DNA from: Spirochaetota bacterium | GTDB taxonomy: Bacteria > Spirochaetota > UBA4802 > UBA5550 | DNA length: 64,000 bases | Direction: 5' to 3' | Assembly: GCA_025457915.1 (NCBI GenBank) | Contig: JALOTL010000001.1 | Span: forward strand, 124,001-188,000 | Shown here: positions 9,421 to 20,086 of the stretch, in pieces | How the letters are laid out: the number at the start of each line of letters is the position of its first letter | How positions within the stretch are numbered: the stretch's first letter is position 1 | Program-made: the position numbers and the translations under genes | The notes under the pieces: generated by a model | Database searches by the model: none | Seen by the model: only the letters and a program-made list of their open reading frames with translations | Told to the model about the DNA's origin: nothing

Positions 9421-10836
9421 TCATGCAGATGAAGGCTTTTTCCGTATCTTGAAATAATAATAAACGAGACCGGATGATGTAAGGAGAATCCCGATTATTG
9501 AATATTCTAATGCCGTTATCAGGGTCACCACAAGGTATAGAGCATAGACTGCTATGATCAGTATCATGCTGTAAGGATACAGCCACGCCCTGTAAGGCCG
9601 CGGAAGGTCCGGATATTTTTTCCTCAGGATGTATATTGAATAGAAAGTCATGATGTTGAATATCGCCCCGTTTGCCGCGAAAAAATCTATTATCGCTTCA
9701 TATGAATTTTTTGCTATCCCGGCAAACACCAGCAGCACGGACGCCCAGATGGCCTGGCCTATAAGCGAATTGTTGGGTGTGTTGTATCTTTTGCTGATCG
9801 GGGCCAGGATGCCGAAAAAAAGGCCGTCTGCGGCCATAACCTGCCATCCCCTTGCCTTCGTCAGAATCTGCGTCCCCACGTTACCGAAGGTGTTGAGCAT
9901 GACCGCGAAGGATATAAGAATGCCCCCTGCGCCCCCGATTGCCGCCTTCATCGCGTCCGTAGCTACCCATTTTGAAGATTTTACGGCATCCACGGGCAGC
10001 TGGTAAATATACGCGGCATTCGCACCGAAATAAAGCAGCAGCACCCCGCAGATTCCCAGCAGCATCGAAAGCGGAAGGTTCCTGTCCGGGTTCTTTACCT
10101 CATCGGCAAGATAGCTCGCGCCTTCCCATCCGCTGAATGCGAAAAACGAGTACCTGAGTGCCGCCCCGAAGGCGAAAAGGGTCTCCCATCCGAACGAAGC
10201 TGGCCAGAAGCTATCCGTAAAATGCGATACCCTGCCGCCCGAAACGAAGGATACTCCGATTATGCTCCCGATGGCGATAATCTTCAAAAAACTGAAGACG
10301 TTCTGTACTATTCCGCTCAAGTGTATTCCGAAACAGTTGATTGCTGTAAGAACCCAGATTGCTGCAAGCGCAATAATAATTACCATGTATTTGGGGATGA
10401 CCGTATTGAATATTAGGCCCATGAGGGCACTCAGATATTCGGAAAAAACGAGGGCCACGGCTGAAATGGCGGCCGTTTCGGATACGAAAAACATCGCCCA
10501 TCCCCGGAGAAAAGCCCATATGGGATGATAGGCCTCCTTGAGATATACGTACGGGCCGCCAGATTTCGGCATCATTGAGACAAGCTCGGCATAGCACATG
10601 GCGCCGAGAAGGGCTACGGCCCCGCCAATCAGCCATACGAGCCCGAATAGCGAAGTGCACATAGTCAGCGCCATGATGGGCCCGGGGGTCCTGAAAATCC
10701 CGGATCCAATGATCTTCCCGATAACTATAGAAACTGATTCAAGAAGACCCAGCTCCTGCCGGTATGAAATTGTTCCGTTTTGATTATTTATTTTAGGTTC
10801 TTCCACTTTATGAGGCCGGATCACATTGCCGTGCAA
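9421..10836 (-). CDS. APC-superfamily amino acid permease
   Basis: An inner-membrane secondary transporter of about 470 residues with roughly twelve predicted helices. The first helix carries the APC signature GKIIGSGIFRTPG, and helix 3 has YAELVSMMPKSGGPYVYLKE as in LAT-type amino acid exchangers and permeases. FSGWEGASYLADEVKNP, conserved in helix 6 and its loop, supports the assignment. The longest frame begins at TTG (10836) without a clear ribosome site; a GTG four codons later is an alternative. An AAGGA-ATG pair just upstream only encodes a two-codon peptide. Substrate cannot be told from sequence. Confidence 0.88.
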   Translation of the reverse strand: MHGNVIRPHKVEEPKINNQNGTISYRQELGLLESVSIVIGKIIGSGIFRTPGPIMALTMCTSLFGLVWLIGGAVALLGAMCYAELVSMMPKSGGPYVYLKEAYHPIWAFLRGWAMFFVSETAAISAVALVFSEYLSALMGLIFNTVIPKYMVIIIALAAIWVLTAINCFGIHLSGIVQNVFSFLKIIAIGSIIGVSFVSGGRVSHFTDSFWPASFGWETLFAFGAALRYSFFAFSGWEGASYLADEVKNPDRNLPLSMLLGICGVLLLYFGANAAYIYQLPVDAVKSSKWVATDAMKAAIGGAGGILISFAVMLNTFGNVGTQILTKARGWQVMAADGLFFGILAPISKRYNTPNNSLIGQAIWASVLLVFAGIAKNSYEAIIDFFAANGAIFNIMTFYSIYILRKKYPDLPRPYRAWLYPYSMILIIAVYALYLVVTLITALEYSIIGILLTSSGLVYYYFKIRKKPSSA

Positions 10837-10878
10837 TACACTGGATCTTAATCCATATTTTTCCTTTTGCTTAAAAGC

Positions 10879-11385
10879 TTATTTTTCCATGGCGGATATT
10901 ATCTCACCGATATACATCCTGTGATAATCGCCTCCCGGGTAGTTTTCGTCAATCCTTGCGTCCAGGAAATTCCTGTGGTCTATGTCCTGATAGTATATTT
11001 TCCTGCACTCGATAACAAGCCTGGCTTCGTCGAAATAAACCGAGCCGCTTTCAGTCTCCCGGGGCGATATCCCGGTTTTTTCAATTTTATTGACTTCCCG
11101 GCCGGATTTAGTGCCGCAAAAATTCAGGACGTTTTTATATTTATCAGAAAAAAAACACAGCGTGAAATTCATATGCTCCTGGAGAAATTCATATGTATAT
11201 CTCTGTGGCCTGACGAATATGTAGCATACGTTTTTATGCCAGAGGACTCCCAATCCGCCCCATGACGCCGTCATGGTATTGAAGGAATCGATGGTCCCTG
11301 ATGTTATCAGCATCCAATCGGTGCCGATAAGCTTGAAAACGTTTTCCCGTATGTCTTCGGGTTTTATTGATTTGAATTCTTCCAT
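10879..11385 (-). CDS. Flavin reductase-like FMN-binding protein
   Basis: 168 residues of the flavin reductase-like split-barrel family. The FMN-binding stretch NTMTASWGGLGVLW lies near residues 36-49, and VRPQRYTYEFL and FCGTKSGREVNK follow as in the family. It is probably a cytoplasmic flavoprotein that reduces free flavin or iron chelates. The start is two bases after the stop of map, so the pair is co-transcribed. The electron acceptor is not known. Confidence 0.85.
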   Translation of the reverse strand: MEEFKSIKPEDIRENVFKLIGTDWMLITSGTIDSFNTMTASWGGLGVLWHKNVCYIFVRPQRYTYEFLQEHMNFTLCFFSDKYKNVLNFCGTKSGREVNKIEKTGISPRETESGSVYFDEARLVIECRKIYYQDIDHRNFLDARIDENYPGGDYHRMYIGEIISAMEK

Positions 11386-11387
11386 GA

Positions 11388-12254
11388 TTACTCCGTCAAT
11401 ATTTCCGCGCCTGCATCAGTCACCCTGATGGTGTGTTCCCACTGTGCGGAAAGCGAATCATCTATCGTCACCGCGGTCCACCCGTCGGCCAGGAGCCGGG
11501 TCTCATACCTGCCAGCGTTTATCATCGGTTCTATCGTGAATACCATGTTCGGAACCATTACATATCCCCTGTTCCTGCTGCCGTAGTGGTGTATATGCGG
11601 TTCCTCATGAAACTTCAATCCTATGCCGTGTCCGCCGTAATCCCTCACTACGCTGAAGCCGTTTTTTCTGGCGTGCTGTTCTATTGCGTAGCCGATTTCA
11701 CCGAGATTGCCGTAAGGTTTAACCTTCTCGATTCCCAGGTAAAGGCATTCCCTGGCGACCCTGACTAATTTTTCCGCTTCGCCGGACGGAGTGCCTATCA
11801 TGAACATCCTTCCGGAATCACCGAAATATCCGTCTACTATGCACGTTACATCGACATTGATTATATCCCCTTCCTTTAAAACGGTATCATCCGGTATGCC
11901 GTGGCAGATGACATTATTCAAGGACGTGCAAACGCTTTTAGGAAATCCATTATAATTTAGCGGGGCCGGAACGGCGCCACGGGATATGATAAGATCATGG
12001 ACCCATCCGTTTATTTCATTCGTCGAAATCCCGGCCCTTATCCGTTCACCCACCATATCCAGGGTCTCTTTTACCAGCCTGCAGCTTTTCCTGATCCCGC
12101 TGATCTGGTCTTCCGTTTTTATTATGACCCCGGGAGGCGGTATCAGGCTTTCATCTTTCTTTTTACCTGCCTCCAGGTCGTTTTCCATATGACACTTTTT
12201 ATATTTCTTGCCGCTGCCGCACCAGCAGGGATCGTTTCGTGATAAGCTTCTCAT
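11388..12254 (-). CDS. map: Methionine aminopeptidase with N-terminal SEC-C zinc motif
   Basis: Removes the initiator methionine from nascent proteins. Residues 9-21 form a SEC-C zinc motif (CWCGSGKKYKKCH), found in a subset of bacterial type I enzymes and thought to help ribosome contact. The catalytic domain follows, with the metal ligands in NVDVTCIVDGYFGDSG (two Asp), GHGIGLKFHEEPH (His), TIEPM (Glu) and QWEHTI (Glu). The total of 288 residues fits a SEC-C-bearing form. It leads a two-gene unit with the flavin reductase. The 160-base space to the divergent secreted-protein gene should hold both promoters. Confidence 0.95.
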   Translation of the reverse strand: MRSLSRNDPCWCGSGKKYKKCHMENDLEAGKKKDESLIPPPGVIIKTEDQISGIRKSCRLVKETLDMVGERIRAGISTNEINGWVHDLIISRGAVPAPLNYNGFPKSVCTSLNNVICHGIPDDTVLKEGDIINVDVTCIVDGYFGDSGRMFMIGTPSGEAEKLVRVARECLYLGIEKVKPYGNLGEIGYAIEQHARKNGFSVVRDYGGHGIGLKFHEEPHIHHYGSRNRGYVMVPNMVFTIEPMINAGRYETRLLADGWTAVTIDDSLSAQWEHTIRVTDAGAEILTE

Positions 12255-12414
12255 TATACCCGACTATATTGAAATTTGTTATAATTATATTTATATTATA
12301 ATATATGAGTCAAGCATTCAACTGTATTTTAATAATATTATTTAATGTTCGTCTTTTTGATTTACTTGTTTAAATAAATACTGTTTACTGACAATAATAA
12401 GCACGGCCATTGAA

Positions 12415-12837
12415 ATGAAACTGTATAATAAAATTCTTTTCGTTCCATTAATTATACTTGTGCATCAAATATGTCTTTGCGATGAAATTTTTTTCAAGGA
12501 CAGCAGGGTTTGCACCGGAAAAATTACGGAACAGACAAGCGAGTATGTAAAATACCTCCCGGAAGGAAAGGATATTATTGTTACTGTTTTAAAAAAGGAC
12601 ATAGACAGGATAATTCATTCAGATGTAAAAGAAACGGCGCCCATTAAGGAAAACGGCAATACCAGCCCGGATACGATATATCTGGCAGATGGAAGCAATA
12701 TAAAAGGAAAAATCAACAGGATAGCCAGTAAATATATATTGTTCACTCCGGAAGACGCCCGGATCCAGGTTGTTATTCCGCGGGAAGCAGTAAGTAAAAT
12801 AATTTCTTTCGACGGAAAAACAATTGTAATAAAATAG
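12415..12837 (+). CDS. Secreted protein with two tandem beta repeats
   Basis: 140 residues with a signal peptide (about 1-22). The mature part consists of two related units of about 50 residues: the first starts DEIFFKDSRVCTGKI and ends VLKKDIDRIIHSD, the second starts DTIYLADGSNIKGKI and ends IPREAVSKIISFDG. The pattern (D-x-I-x-L-x-D-G...K-G-K-I...I-x-x-E-x-V-x-x-I) resembles short SH3-like or PEGA-type surface domains of spirochaete and Deltaproteobacteria proteins, but I cannot name a family. It is followed by a strong terminator shared with the tRNA genes. Confidence 0.7.
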   Translation: MKLYNKILFVPLIILVHQICLCDEIFFKDSRVCTGKITEQTSEYVKYLPEGKDIIVTVLKKDIDRIIHSDVKETAPIKENGNTSPDTIYLADGSNIKGKINRIASKYILFTPEDARIQVVIPREAVSKIISFDGKTIVIK

Positions 12838-12856
12838 CACCCGGCCCGGCTTCCAT

Positions 12857-12886
12857 AAAAAAAGCAGCCCGGAAGCCGCTTTTTTT
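12857..12886. terminator. Bidirectional rho-independent terminator
   Basis: AAAAAAAGC and GCTTTTTTT flank a GC-rich hairpin; a second pairing CGGCTTCC (12847-12854) with GGAAGCCG (12871-12878) serves the plus strand. It ends the secreted-protein gene on one strand and the tRNA unit on the other. Confidence 0.8.
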
Positions 12887-12890
12887 GATG

Positions 12891-12963
<73 letters not shown>

Positions 12964-12974
12964 AAAATATACAA

Positions 12975-13047
12975 TGAGTCGCCGGGGAATTGAACCCCGG
13001 ACCCACTGCTTAAAAGGCAGTTGCTCTACCGACTGAGCTAGCGACTC
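12975..13047 (-). tRNA. tRNA-Lys (anticodon TTT)
   Basis: 73 bases with acceptor stem GAGTCGC/GCGACTC, D arm GCTCAGTCGGTAGAGC, anticodon loop CTTTTAA, and T arm around GGGGTTCAATTCCCC. CCA is not encoded. It precedes tRNA-Glu on the same strand. The nearest gene upstream on that strand is purA, about 180 bases away, so either an own promoter or read-through is possible. Confidence 0.95.
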
Positions 13048-13225
13048 TAGTGCCTTGATTGTTTGTACGTTGCTTGAATCAAAAAAAATCTAATTCGCAA
13101 CTGAAAATACCACAAGGCGTTAAAGGAACAGTACTGCTTCCGTATTTATAAAAAACCAAACAGGAGCAACACTAATTAAAGCATCCACCAGATACTTAAA
13201 TGACCCATGACTGTCAATAAAAAAA

Positions 13226-14824
<1,599 letters not shown>

Positions 14825-15232
14825 ATGAATATTATCCGGTTCGGTGTTTCAATTGAAGAAAGGCTTCTGAAAAAGTTCGATTCAGTTATTGCCGGCAAGG
14901 GGTATGTGAACCGATCGGAAGCTGTAAGAGATCTCATACGCGACCTTCTTGAAACAGACGACCTTGCTGACGCAGAAGCGGAAGTTATCGGGACCCTGAC
15001 GTTCATCTACAGCCACGAGGTTAGGGAAATATCCGACAAGCTCAACGATATACAGCACCATCATTATACCGTCATCATATCATCGACGCACATACACATG
15101 GATGAGCATAACTGCATGGAAGTACTGATACTCAGAGGTAAAGCCGGCGTGATCCAGACAATAGCCGACAACCTCCTTTCATTAAAAAATATCAAGCACG
15201 GCAAACTTACTACTACCGCAGCTTCATCATGA
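14825..15232 (+). CDS. nikR: Nickel-responsive regulator NikR
   Basis: A 135-residue ribbon-helix-helix/ACT-like repressor that senses Ni(II) and controls nickel uptake genes. The N-terminal strand and helices (RFGVSIEERLLKKFD, YVNRSEAVRDLIRD) form the DNA-binding half. The nickel site is intact: HHH at 78-80, H89, H91 and C97 align with H76, H87, H89 and C95 of the E. coli protein. The longer frame starts at a TTG, but the ATG at 14825 has GAGG six bases upstream. No nickel transporter, urease or hydrogenase gene lies in the window, so its targets are distant. Confidence 0.95.
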   Translation: MNIIRFGVSIEERLLKKFDSVIAGKGYVNRSEAVRDLIRDLLETDDLADAEAEVIGTLTFIYSHEVREISDKLNDIQHHHYTVIISSTHIHMDEHNCMEVLILRGKAGVIQTIADNLLSLKNIKHGKLTTTAASS

Positions 15233-15395
15233 TTTAAGTAATTCCGTCAGCCTCCGTCGCCGTCTATCTTTTAAAAACGCCATTATTTGACGGCTTAACC
15301 CCTAAAAAAAAAATTAATGCTAAAGAATAAAGCCACCGAAACCGAAATGTAGAATAGGGATAGTTATGGACTAAATTCTGGATCCTGGAATAACC

Positions 15396-16118
15396 TTGAA
15401 CAAAAAAGTAATAACATTGTTTTTTCTGGCTGTCATAACGGCGTGTTTTACAATGGAAACACATGCGCGCCCGTCTTCAAAAAAGACACAGAAAAAAACC
15501 CAACCCCTGCATGAACAAACAGGTAAAACCTGCAGGATCCATATAATCAGGGAAGGGGACACTCTTTATAGCTTATCAAAAAAGTATAAAATGCCGGTTG
15601 ATGAAATAATCGACGCCAATAATATAAGTGATCCCGGATCAATCAAAAAAGGAATGAAAATACGGATACCCGGCAAACAGAAAAAACATATAATTGCCGC
15701 ATCTGAATCCCGCGCTGACAAGTATGAAACTGAAGCAAGTAAAAAAGGCATCAATCCTAGATTCCAGTGGCCCTTAAAAAAAATCATCGAATTTAAAAGG
15801 GACGGAGGAAACGGCGTAAATCCGATAGGCATAATAATAACTGCCAATCCCGGTTCATCAGTCGTTTCATCGGCATCTGGAAAAGTTGAAAAAATCGGAG
15901 AAATGCGCGGCTTCGGCAAATACGTGGTCGTGAAGCACGGTGACAGGTTTGCCACTGTATATTCAAATCTTGAAAGGGTATCAGTTACCGAAGGAGAACA
16001 GATTCCCGCAGGAAGGATGATCGGCAGGATTGATTGCATGAACAACACCCTGCACTTCCAGATAGATATTGAAGGAAAGCCCGAAAACCCTCTGAGATAT
16101 CTCCCCAAAAAAAGCTGA
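15396..16118 (+). CDS. LysM and degenerate LytM (M23) domain protein, NlpD-like
   Basis: A 240-residue secreted protein: signal peptide (1-24, needing the TTG start at 15396), a LysM peptidoglycan-binding domain (about 48-92, REGDTLYSLSKKY), then an M23 fold (about 140-238). The metal ligands of active LytM enzymes are missing: the usual H-x-G-x-D is replaced by NPIGIIITANPG and the HxH motif by LHFQID. The ending NPLRYLPKK resembles NlpD. This pattern is that of EnvC/NlpD-type activators of cell-wall amidases rather than of a peptidase. Secreted or periplasmic location is inferred; the signal ends without a clear lipobox. Confidence 0.85.
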   Translation: MNKKVITLFFLAVITACFTMETHARPSSKKTQKKTQPLHEQTGKTCRIHIIREGDTLYSLSKKYKMPVDEIIDANNISDPGSIKKGMKIRIPGKQKKHIIAASESRADKYETEASKKGINPRFQWPLKKIIEFKRDGGNGVNPIGIIITANPGSSVVSSASGKVEKIGEMRGFGKYVVVKHGDRFATVYSNLERVSVTEGEQIPAGRMIGRIDCMNNTLHFQIDIEGKPENPLRYLPKKS

Positions 16119-16184
16119 TGACTGCAGTTATTGACGGAAAACTCAGGATGCATCGGGCGGTTAATTTGAGAACTGGAGAAAAGC

Positions 16185-16469
16185 ATGGAATTAAAAAAAA
16201 TTAATAAAACTGCTTTGAAAAAAATATTTGACGATGTTGAAATCGAATCTGATTCCGTAATTGGAAGCTATCTTTACAGGGGCTTCAGGATCCAGATAAG
16301 CAGATATAATTCCCCGGTGAACGAAAGATACATGCGACTTTATAAAAAAAGAAGGGAACTTGGAATCTGTATAAGATGCGGGAAAAAAGTGACAAATAAA
16401 AATTCCCGCACCGGGAAACTCTACAGGCTATGCGAATTCCACCGCAGCATGACCGACAAAAAAAAATAA
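16185..16469 (+). CDS. Small protein with zinc-ribbon-like C-terminus
   Basis: 94 residues, highly basic. An N-terminal helix is followed by RLYKKRRELGICIRCGKKV and a second metal pair CEFH about 20 residues later, giving C-x2-C...C-x2-H. This layout suits a single zinc ribbon that could bind nucleic acid. It starts 66 bases after the LytM gene on the same strand and ends one base before the convergent nadC stop. I do not recognise the family. Confidence 0.65.
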   Translation: MELKKINKTALKKIFDDVEIESDSVIGSYLYRGFRIQISRYNSPVNERYMRLYKKRRELGICIRCGKKVTNKNSRTGKLYRLCEFHRSMTDKKK

Positions 16470-17312
16470 TTACAGGAATTCCATTGAAAAATCAAAAGCC
16501 CTGACTGAATGTGTGAGCGCACCTATAGATATATAATCAATTTCCAGAACAGATAACTCCTTAATCCTCTCCTCGTCAACGTTGCCTGATACCTCTATCA
16601 GCGCCCTTTTTGAAATTATACCCGTCGCCTTGCTCATCGTTTCCATATCCATGTTGTCCAGCATTATAATGTCCACCCCGGAATCGACGGCCTCCAGAAC
16701 CTGGTCAAGGGTCTTGGCTTCAACTTCAATTTTATACTTATCCCCGTGTTTTTTTCTGACTCTCTCTATTGAAGCGCCGACGCCGCCCGCGGCCTTGATG
16801 TGGTTGTCTTTAATGAGCATCATGTCGTACAATCCCATTCTGTGGTTCGAACCGCCGCCTGTTTTCACGGAATACTTATCGAGATATCTGAACCCGGGGA
16901 GCGTTTTTCTTGTATCCAGAATTTTAATGCGGGGAACCCCGAGAATTGAAACGATATTCGATGTCCTGGTCGCAATTCCTGACATCCTCTGGATGAAATT
17001 CAAAACGGTCCTCTCCCCGGAAAGAAGGCTTATTGTCGGTCCGGTCATCTCGCAGACGATCGTCCCTTCCCGTATTTTATCCCCGTCGTGCGGTATCGCA
17101 GACACCGATACCCTTCTGTCTATCAATGAGTAGACGTATAAAACCATTTCTATACCGCACAGGACCCCATTGTCCTTTGATTTAATGACCGCCCTGGAGA
17201 TATCGCTTTTCCCGAATATGGCCTTTGACGTTATATCGCCCGGACCGATATCCTCTTTGAGCGCCATCAATATCAGCTTTCTGACGCGCTTTTTATCTAT
17301 TCCCTTTATCAT
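16470..17312 (-). CDS. nadC: Nicotinate-nucleotide pyrophosphorylase (carboxylating)
   Basis: Converts quinolinate and PRPP to nicotinate mononucleotide in NAD synthesis. The protein has the N-terminal alpha/beta domain ([12 protein letters not shown]) and the barrel motifs [38 protein letters not shown] and IMLDNM, all with the expected basic residues. The 280 residues are normal. Its start overlaps the end of uvrB by 20 bases, so the two are probably translationally coupled, although they share no pathway. nadA and nadB are not in the window. Confidence 0.96.
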   Translation of the reverse strand: MIKGIDKKRVRKLILMALKEDIGPGDITSKAIFGKSDISRAVIKSKDNGVLCGIEMVLYVYSLIDRRVSVSAIPHDGDKIREGTIVCEMTGPTISLLSGERTVLNFIQRMSGIATRTSNIVSILGVPRIKILDTRKTLPGFRYLDKYSVKTGGGSNHRMGLYDMMLIKDNHIKAAGGVGASIERVRKKHGDKYKIEVEAKTLDQVLEAVDSGVDIIMLDNMDMETMSKATGIISKRALIEVSGNVDEERIKELSVLEIDYISIGALTHSVRAFDFSMEFL

Positions 17313-19317
17313 CTTTGACCTTCTTTAAAACATCGATTCTTTTGTCGATATCGATCATCTGGTCCCTCAGGGTCGCCGCCCTTTCGAACTCAAGACCGTC
17401 CGCCGCTTCAATCATATCGGACTTGAGCCTGTCGCGGAGTTTGATCATGTCCTTCAGACTGCCTTTTCTGTATTGCGATGAATAATCTGCGACAAAATCC
17501 GTGTAAGCGTTTTCATTCCTGTATTCCCTTTCAATGATATCTACGATTTCCTTTTTAATGGACTCGGGTTTTATGCCGTGGACCGTATTGAATTCCTCCT
17601 GTATCTTTCTCCTCCTCTCGGTTTCCCTGATGGCCATGTCCATCGAGCGGGTAACGGTATCAGCATACATTATGACCTTCCCGTTAAGGTTCCTGGCGGC
17701 CCTACCGGACGTCTGGATGAGGGATCTTTCCGAACGGAGGAAGCCCTCCTTGTCCGCATCGAGTATCGCCACCAGGGACACCTCCGGTATATCGAGCCCC
17801 TCCCTCAACAGATTTATGCCGATAAGGCAGTCGAACTCCCCCTTGCGCAGGTCCCTGATTATTTCCACCCTTTCTATTGTTTCTATCTCTGAATGAAGAT
17901 ACCTTGCCCTTATGCCAGCGTTTTCAAAGTAACGCGCCAGCTCCTCGGCCATTTTTTTTGTAAGAGTGGTTACAAGCGTTCTTTCGTTCAGCTCCGTCCT
18001 TCTGTTGATCTCCCCTATCAGATCATCAACCTGATTTTTCGCCGGACGGACCTCGATCTCGGGATCAATAAGCCCGGTGGGCCTGATCACCTGCTCCACA
18101 ATCCTTCCGGATTTCTGCATCTCGTATTCCGCGGGAGTTGCTGAAACAAAAACGGCACTGTCGATGATATTTTCAAATTCATTGAATTTAAGCGGCCTGT
18201 TATCAAGAGCAGACGGCAGCCTGAATCCGTACTCGACAAGGTTTTCCTTTCTTGACTTGTCCCCCTCGTACATTCCCCTTACCTGGGGCACGGTTACATG
18301 GGATTCATCCATGAACATAAGATAATCGCCCTTGAAGTAATCGAGAAGACAGGCAGGCCGCTCCCCTTTATTTCTCCTTGCAATTATCCTGGAATAATTT
18401 TCTATCCCGCTGCAATACCCCATCTCGAGGAGCATTTCCATGTCATATCTTGTTCTGCTTTCAAGCCGCTGCGCCTCTACAAGTTTGCCTCTTCTTTTAA
18501 GCTCATCCAGCCTGGATGCAAGCTCATCCTGTATAAGGCTTACAGTTAAATTCATTTCATCCATGGAAGACACAAAATGCTTCGCCGGGTAGATATGCAG
18601 ATTCTCGGTTTTATCAATTGTCGTTCCGCTGATCGGGTTTATTCTGCTTATGGCTGCGATCTCTTCTCCGGAAAACTCGACCCTGTAGGCCTCGTCTCTC
18701 AGATAAGCGGGGTATACCTCGACAGAATCCCCCCTTACACGAAAAATCCCCCTTTCGAATGCGATGTCATTTCTTTCGTAATATATCGAGACCAGCCTTC
18801 TGAGAAAATCATCCCTGTCCATTTCCCCGCCCGTACGAAGACTGATATGGGATTTCTCAAAATCCTCCGGCGTCCCGAGGCCGTAAATGCAGGAAACGGA
18901 CGAAACAACAATGACGTCTTTCCTCTCGACAATCGATGAAGTAGCCTTAAGTCTGAGCCTGTCAATCTCATCGTTGATCGAAGCGTCTTTTTCAATATAC
19001 AGGTCTGATGATACAACGTAAGCCTCAGGCTGGTAATAATCGTAATATGAAACGAAATACTCGACAGCGTTATCCGGAAAAAATTCCTTGAACTCCCTGT
19101 AAAGCTGTGCGGCAAGGGTCTTGTTGTGGGTCAATACGAGCGTTGGCTTCTGCACCGCTTCGATGATTTTCGCCATGGTGAATGTTTTACCGGAACCGGT
19201 AACTCCAAGAAGGCACTGGAACTTCAGATCGCCCCTGATGCCGTCGGCCAGCTCCCTGGCGGCCCTTTCCTGGTCATCAGAAGTTTTGAAACTTGAAACG
19301 ATCCTGAATCCCGGCAT
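17293..19317 (-). CDS. uvrB: UvrABC excinuclease subunit B
   Basis: The damage-verification helicase of nucleotide excision repair. The Walker A motif GVTGSGKT lies at 38-45, the beta-hairpin region near [18 protein letters not shown], then [16 protein letters not shown] and the C-terminal UvrB/UvrC contact domain. The open frame extends 25 codons further upstream, but the family N-terminus matches [16 protein letters not shown] and GAGG lies nine bases before the ATG at 19317, giving 674 residues. That ATG is one base after the stop of the broken upstream gene, which suggests an old coupled operon. Confidence 0.96.
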   Translation of the reverse strand: MPGFRIVSSFKTSDDQERAARELADGIRGDLKFQCLLGVTGSGKTFTMAKIIEAVQKPTLVLTHNKTLAAQLYREFKEFFPDNAVEYFVSYYDYYQPEAYVVSSDLYIEKDASINDEIDRLRLKATSSIVERKDVIVVSSVSCIYGLGTPEDFEKSHISLRTGGEMDRDDFLRRLVSIYYERNDIAFERGIFRVRGDSVEVYPAYLRDEAYRVEFSGEEIAAISRINPISGTTIDKTENLHIYPAKHFVSSMDEMNLTVSLIQDELASRLDELKRRGKLVEAQRLESRTRYDMEMLLEMGYCSGIENYSRIIARRNKGERPACLLDYFKGDYLMFMDESHVTVPQVRGMYEGDKSRKENLVEYGFRLPSALDNRPLKFNEFENIIDSAVFVSATPAEYEMQKSGRIVEQVIRPTGLIDPEIEVRPAKNQVDDLIGEINRRTELNERTLVTTLTKKMAEELARYFENAGIRARYLHSEIETIERVEIIRDLRKGEFDCLIGINLLREGLDIPEVSLVAILDADKEGFLRSERSLIQTSGRAARNLNGKVIMYADTVTRSMDMAIRETERRRKIQEEFNTVHGIKPESIKKEIVDIIEREYRNENAYTDFVADYSSQYRKGSLKDMIKLRDRLKSDMIEAADGLEFERAATLRDQMIDIDKRIDVLKKVKDDKGNR

Positions 19318-19318
19318 G

Positions 19319-19983
19319 CTAAAAAACCTCTTCATGTAAACCAATAAAAACATCCACGATAGCCGGATCGAACATTTGTCCCTTTTCATCAATCATGAAG
19401 GCAACGGCCTTGTTCCTGTCCATAACATTCCTGTTTGGCCTGTCCGCCTCAAATGTAATTGCATGCCTGTTTCTGTCGATTGATCTTGTTACATCCATGA
19501 AAATCCGGATCCTGCCTTCAGTACCAAGAAAAAATTTATCCGGGGAATATACCCTGTATCTGCTCGCTTTTTCAGGGCCTTCGTGATCTTCAGTCGATAT
19601 GCCCGCGTCCCTGAAATAATCAGCGTCATCAAGAATCCATCTTCTCCATTCCTTGCTCCCTGCATTACGTTAATACAGCCTTATCCCGGAAAAATTATTC
19701 ATTGAAAGGCTTTCCATGAACCTTATGGCGCTTGCGGAATTAGTATTCTTTTTGCCCACGAGCCTGGAAATATGATCTCCTTCTTTGAATTCTTTCAGTT
19801 TGAAAAAATTTTCCTTTATGTTGTTATATGTTGTAAAAAAAAGATCATGGATTGATCGCATAGCAAAAAAACACAAGTGACATAACCTATAATAATTCCA
19901 AAAAGGATAAAGTAAAGGGTCAGCTTCTGGGTAAGAGAGAGGCCGAGCGGAAACACGAAATGTTTTTTTAACTTTTTTTTCAT
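19319..19983 (-). pseudogene. Decayed membrane-anchored HD-GYP phosphodiesterase gene
   Basis: Three pieces of one former gene read in order on the minus strand. From ATG 19983: a basic start and one membrane helix (LTLYFILFGIIIGYV), then the frame is lost at a run of seven T (19871-19865); one more T would restore it. Next comes a sensor-like segment in the other frame (SIHDLFFTTYNNIKENFFKL...), ending in an in-frame TAA at 19672-19670. After it the same frame continues with RNAGSKEWRRW and finishes with DRPNRNVMDRNKAVAFM and [12 protein letters not shown], which is the C-terminal end of an HD-GYP domain. The HD and GYP core between sensor and tail is absent. Frameshift, nonsense codon and internal deletion together indicate a real pseudogene. 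Confidence 0.78.
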
Positions 19984-20003
19984 TTCTTTTATGGCTACCT
20001 CTA

Positions 20004-20049
20004 AAAATCAGGAGTTTCGCTGGTATTATGAATTAAAACTCCTGATTTT
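20004..20049. terminator. Perfect 14-base inverted repeat with flanking A and T runs
   Basis: Left arm 20004-20017 and right arm 20036-20049 are exact complements with an 18-base loop. Runs of A before and T after give it terminator form on both strands. No intact gene ends here on the plus strand, so it may belong to the decayed locus or to an unannotated transcript. Confidence 0.5.
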
Positions 20050-20086
20050 ATCAGATATTATGCCTGATGTGCACGGAAACACTAAT

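Noticed and set aside
10843-10851. AAGGA-ATG pair before the APC permease
   Set aside because: The ATG reads only two codons before TAA on the minus strand; too short to be called a leader peptide.
19670-19672. Recoding of the in-frame stop in the HD-GYP remnant
   Set aside because: The codon is TAA, not TGA, so selenocysteine does not apply, and two further lesions make suppression pointless.
19865-19871. Programmed frameshift at the T7 run
   Set aside because: The downstream frame meets a stop and lacks the catalytic core, so a shift would not yield a working enzyme.
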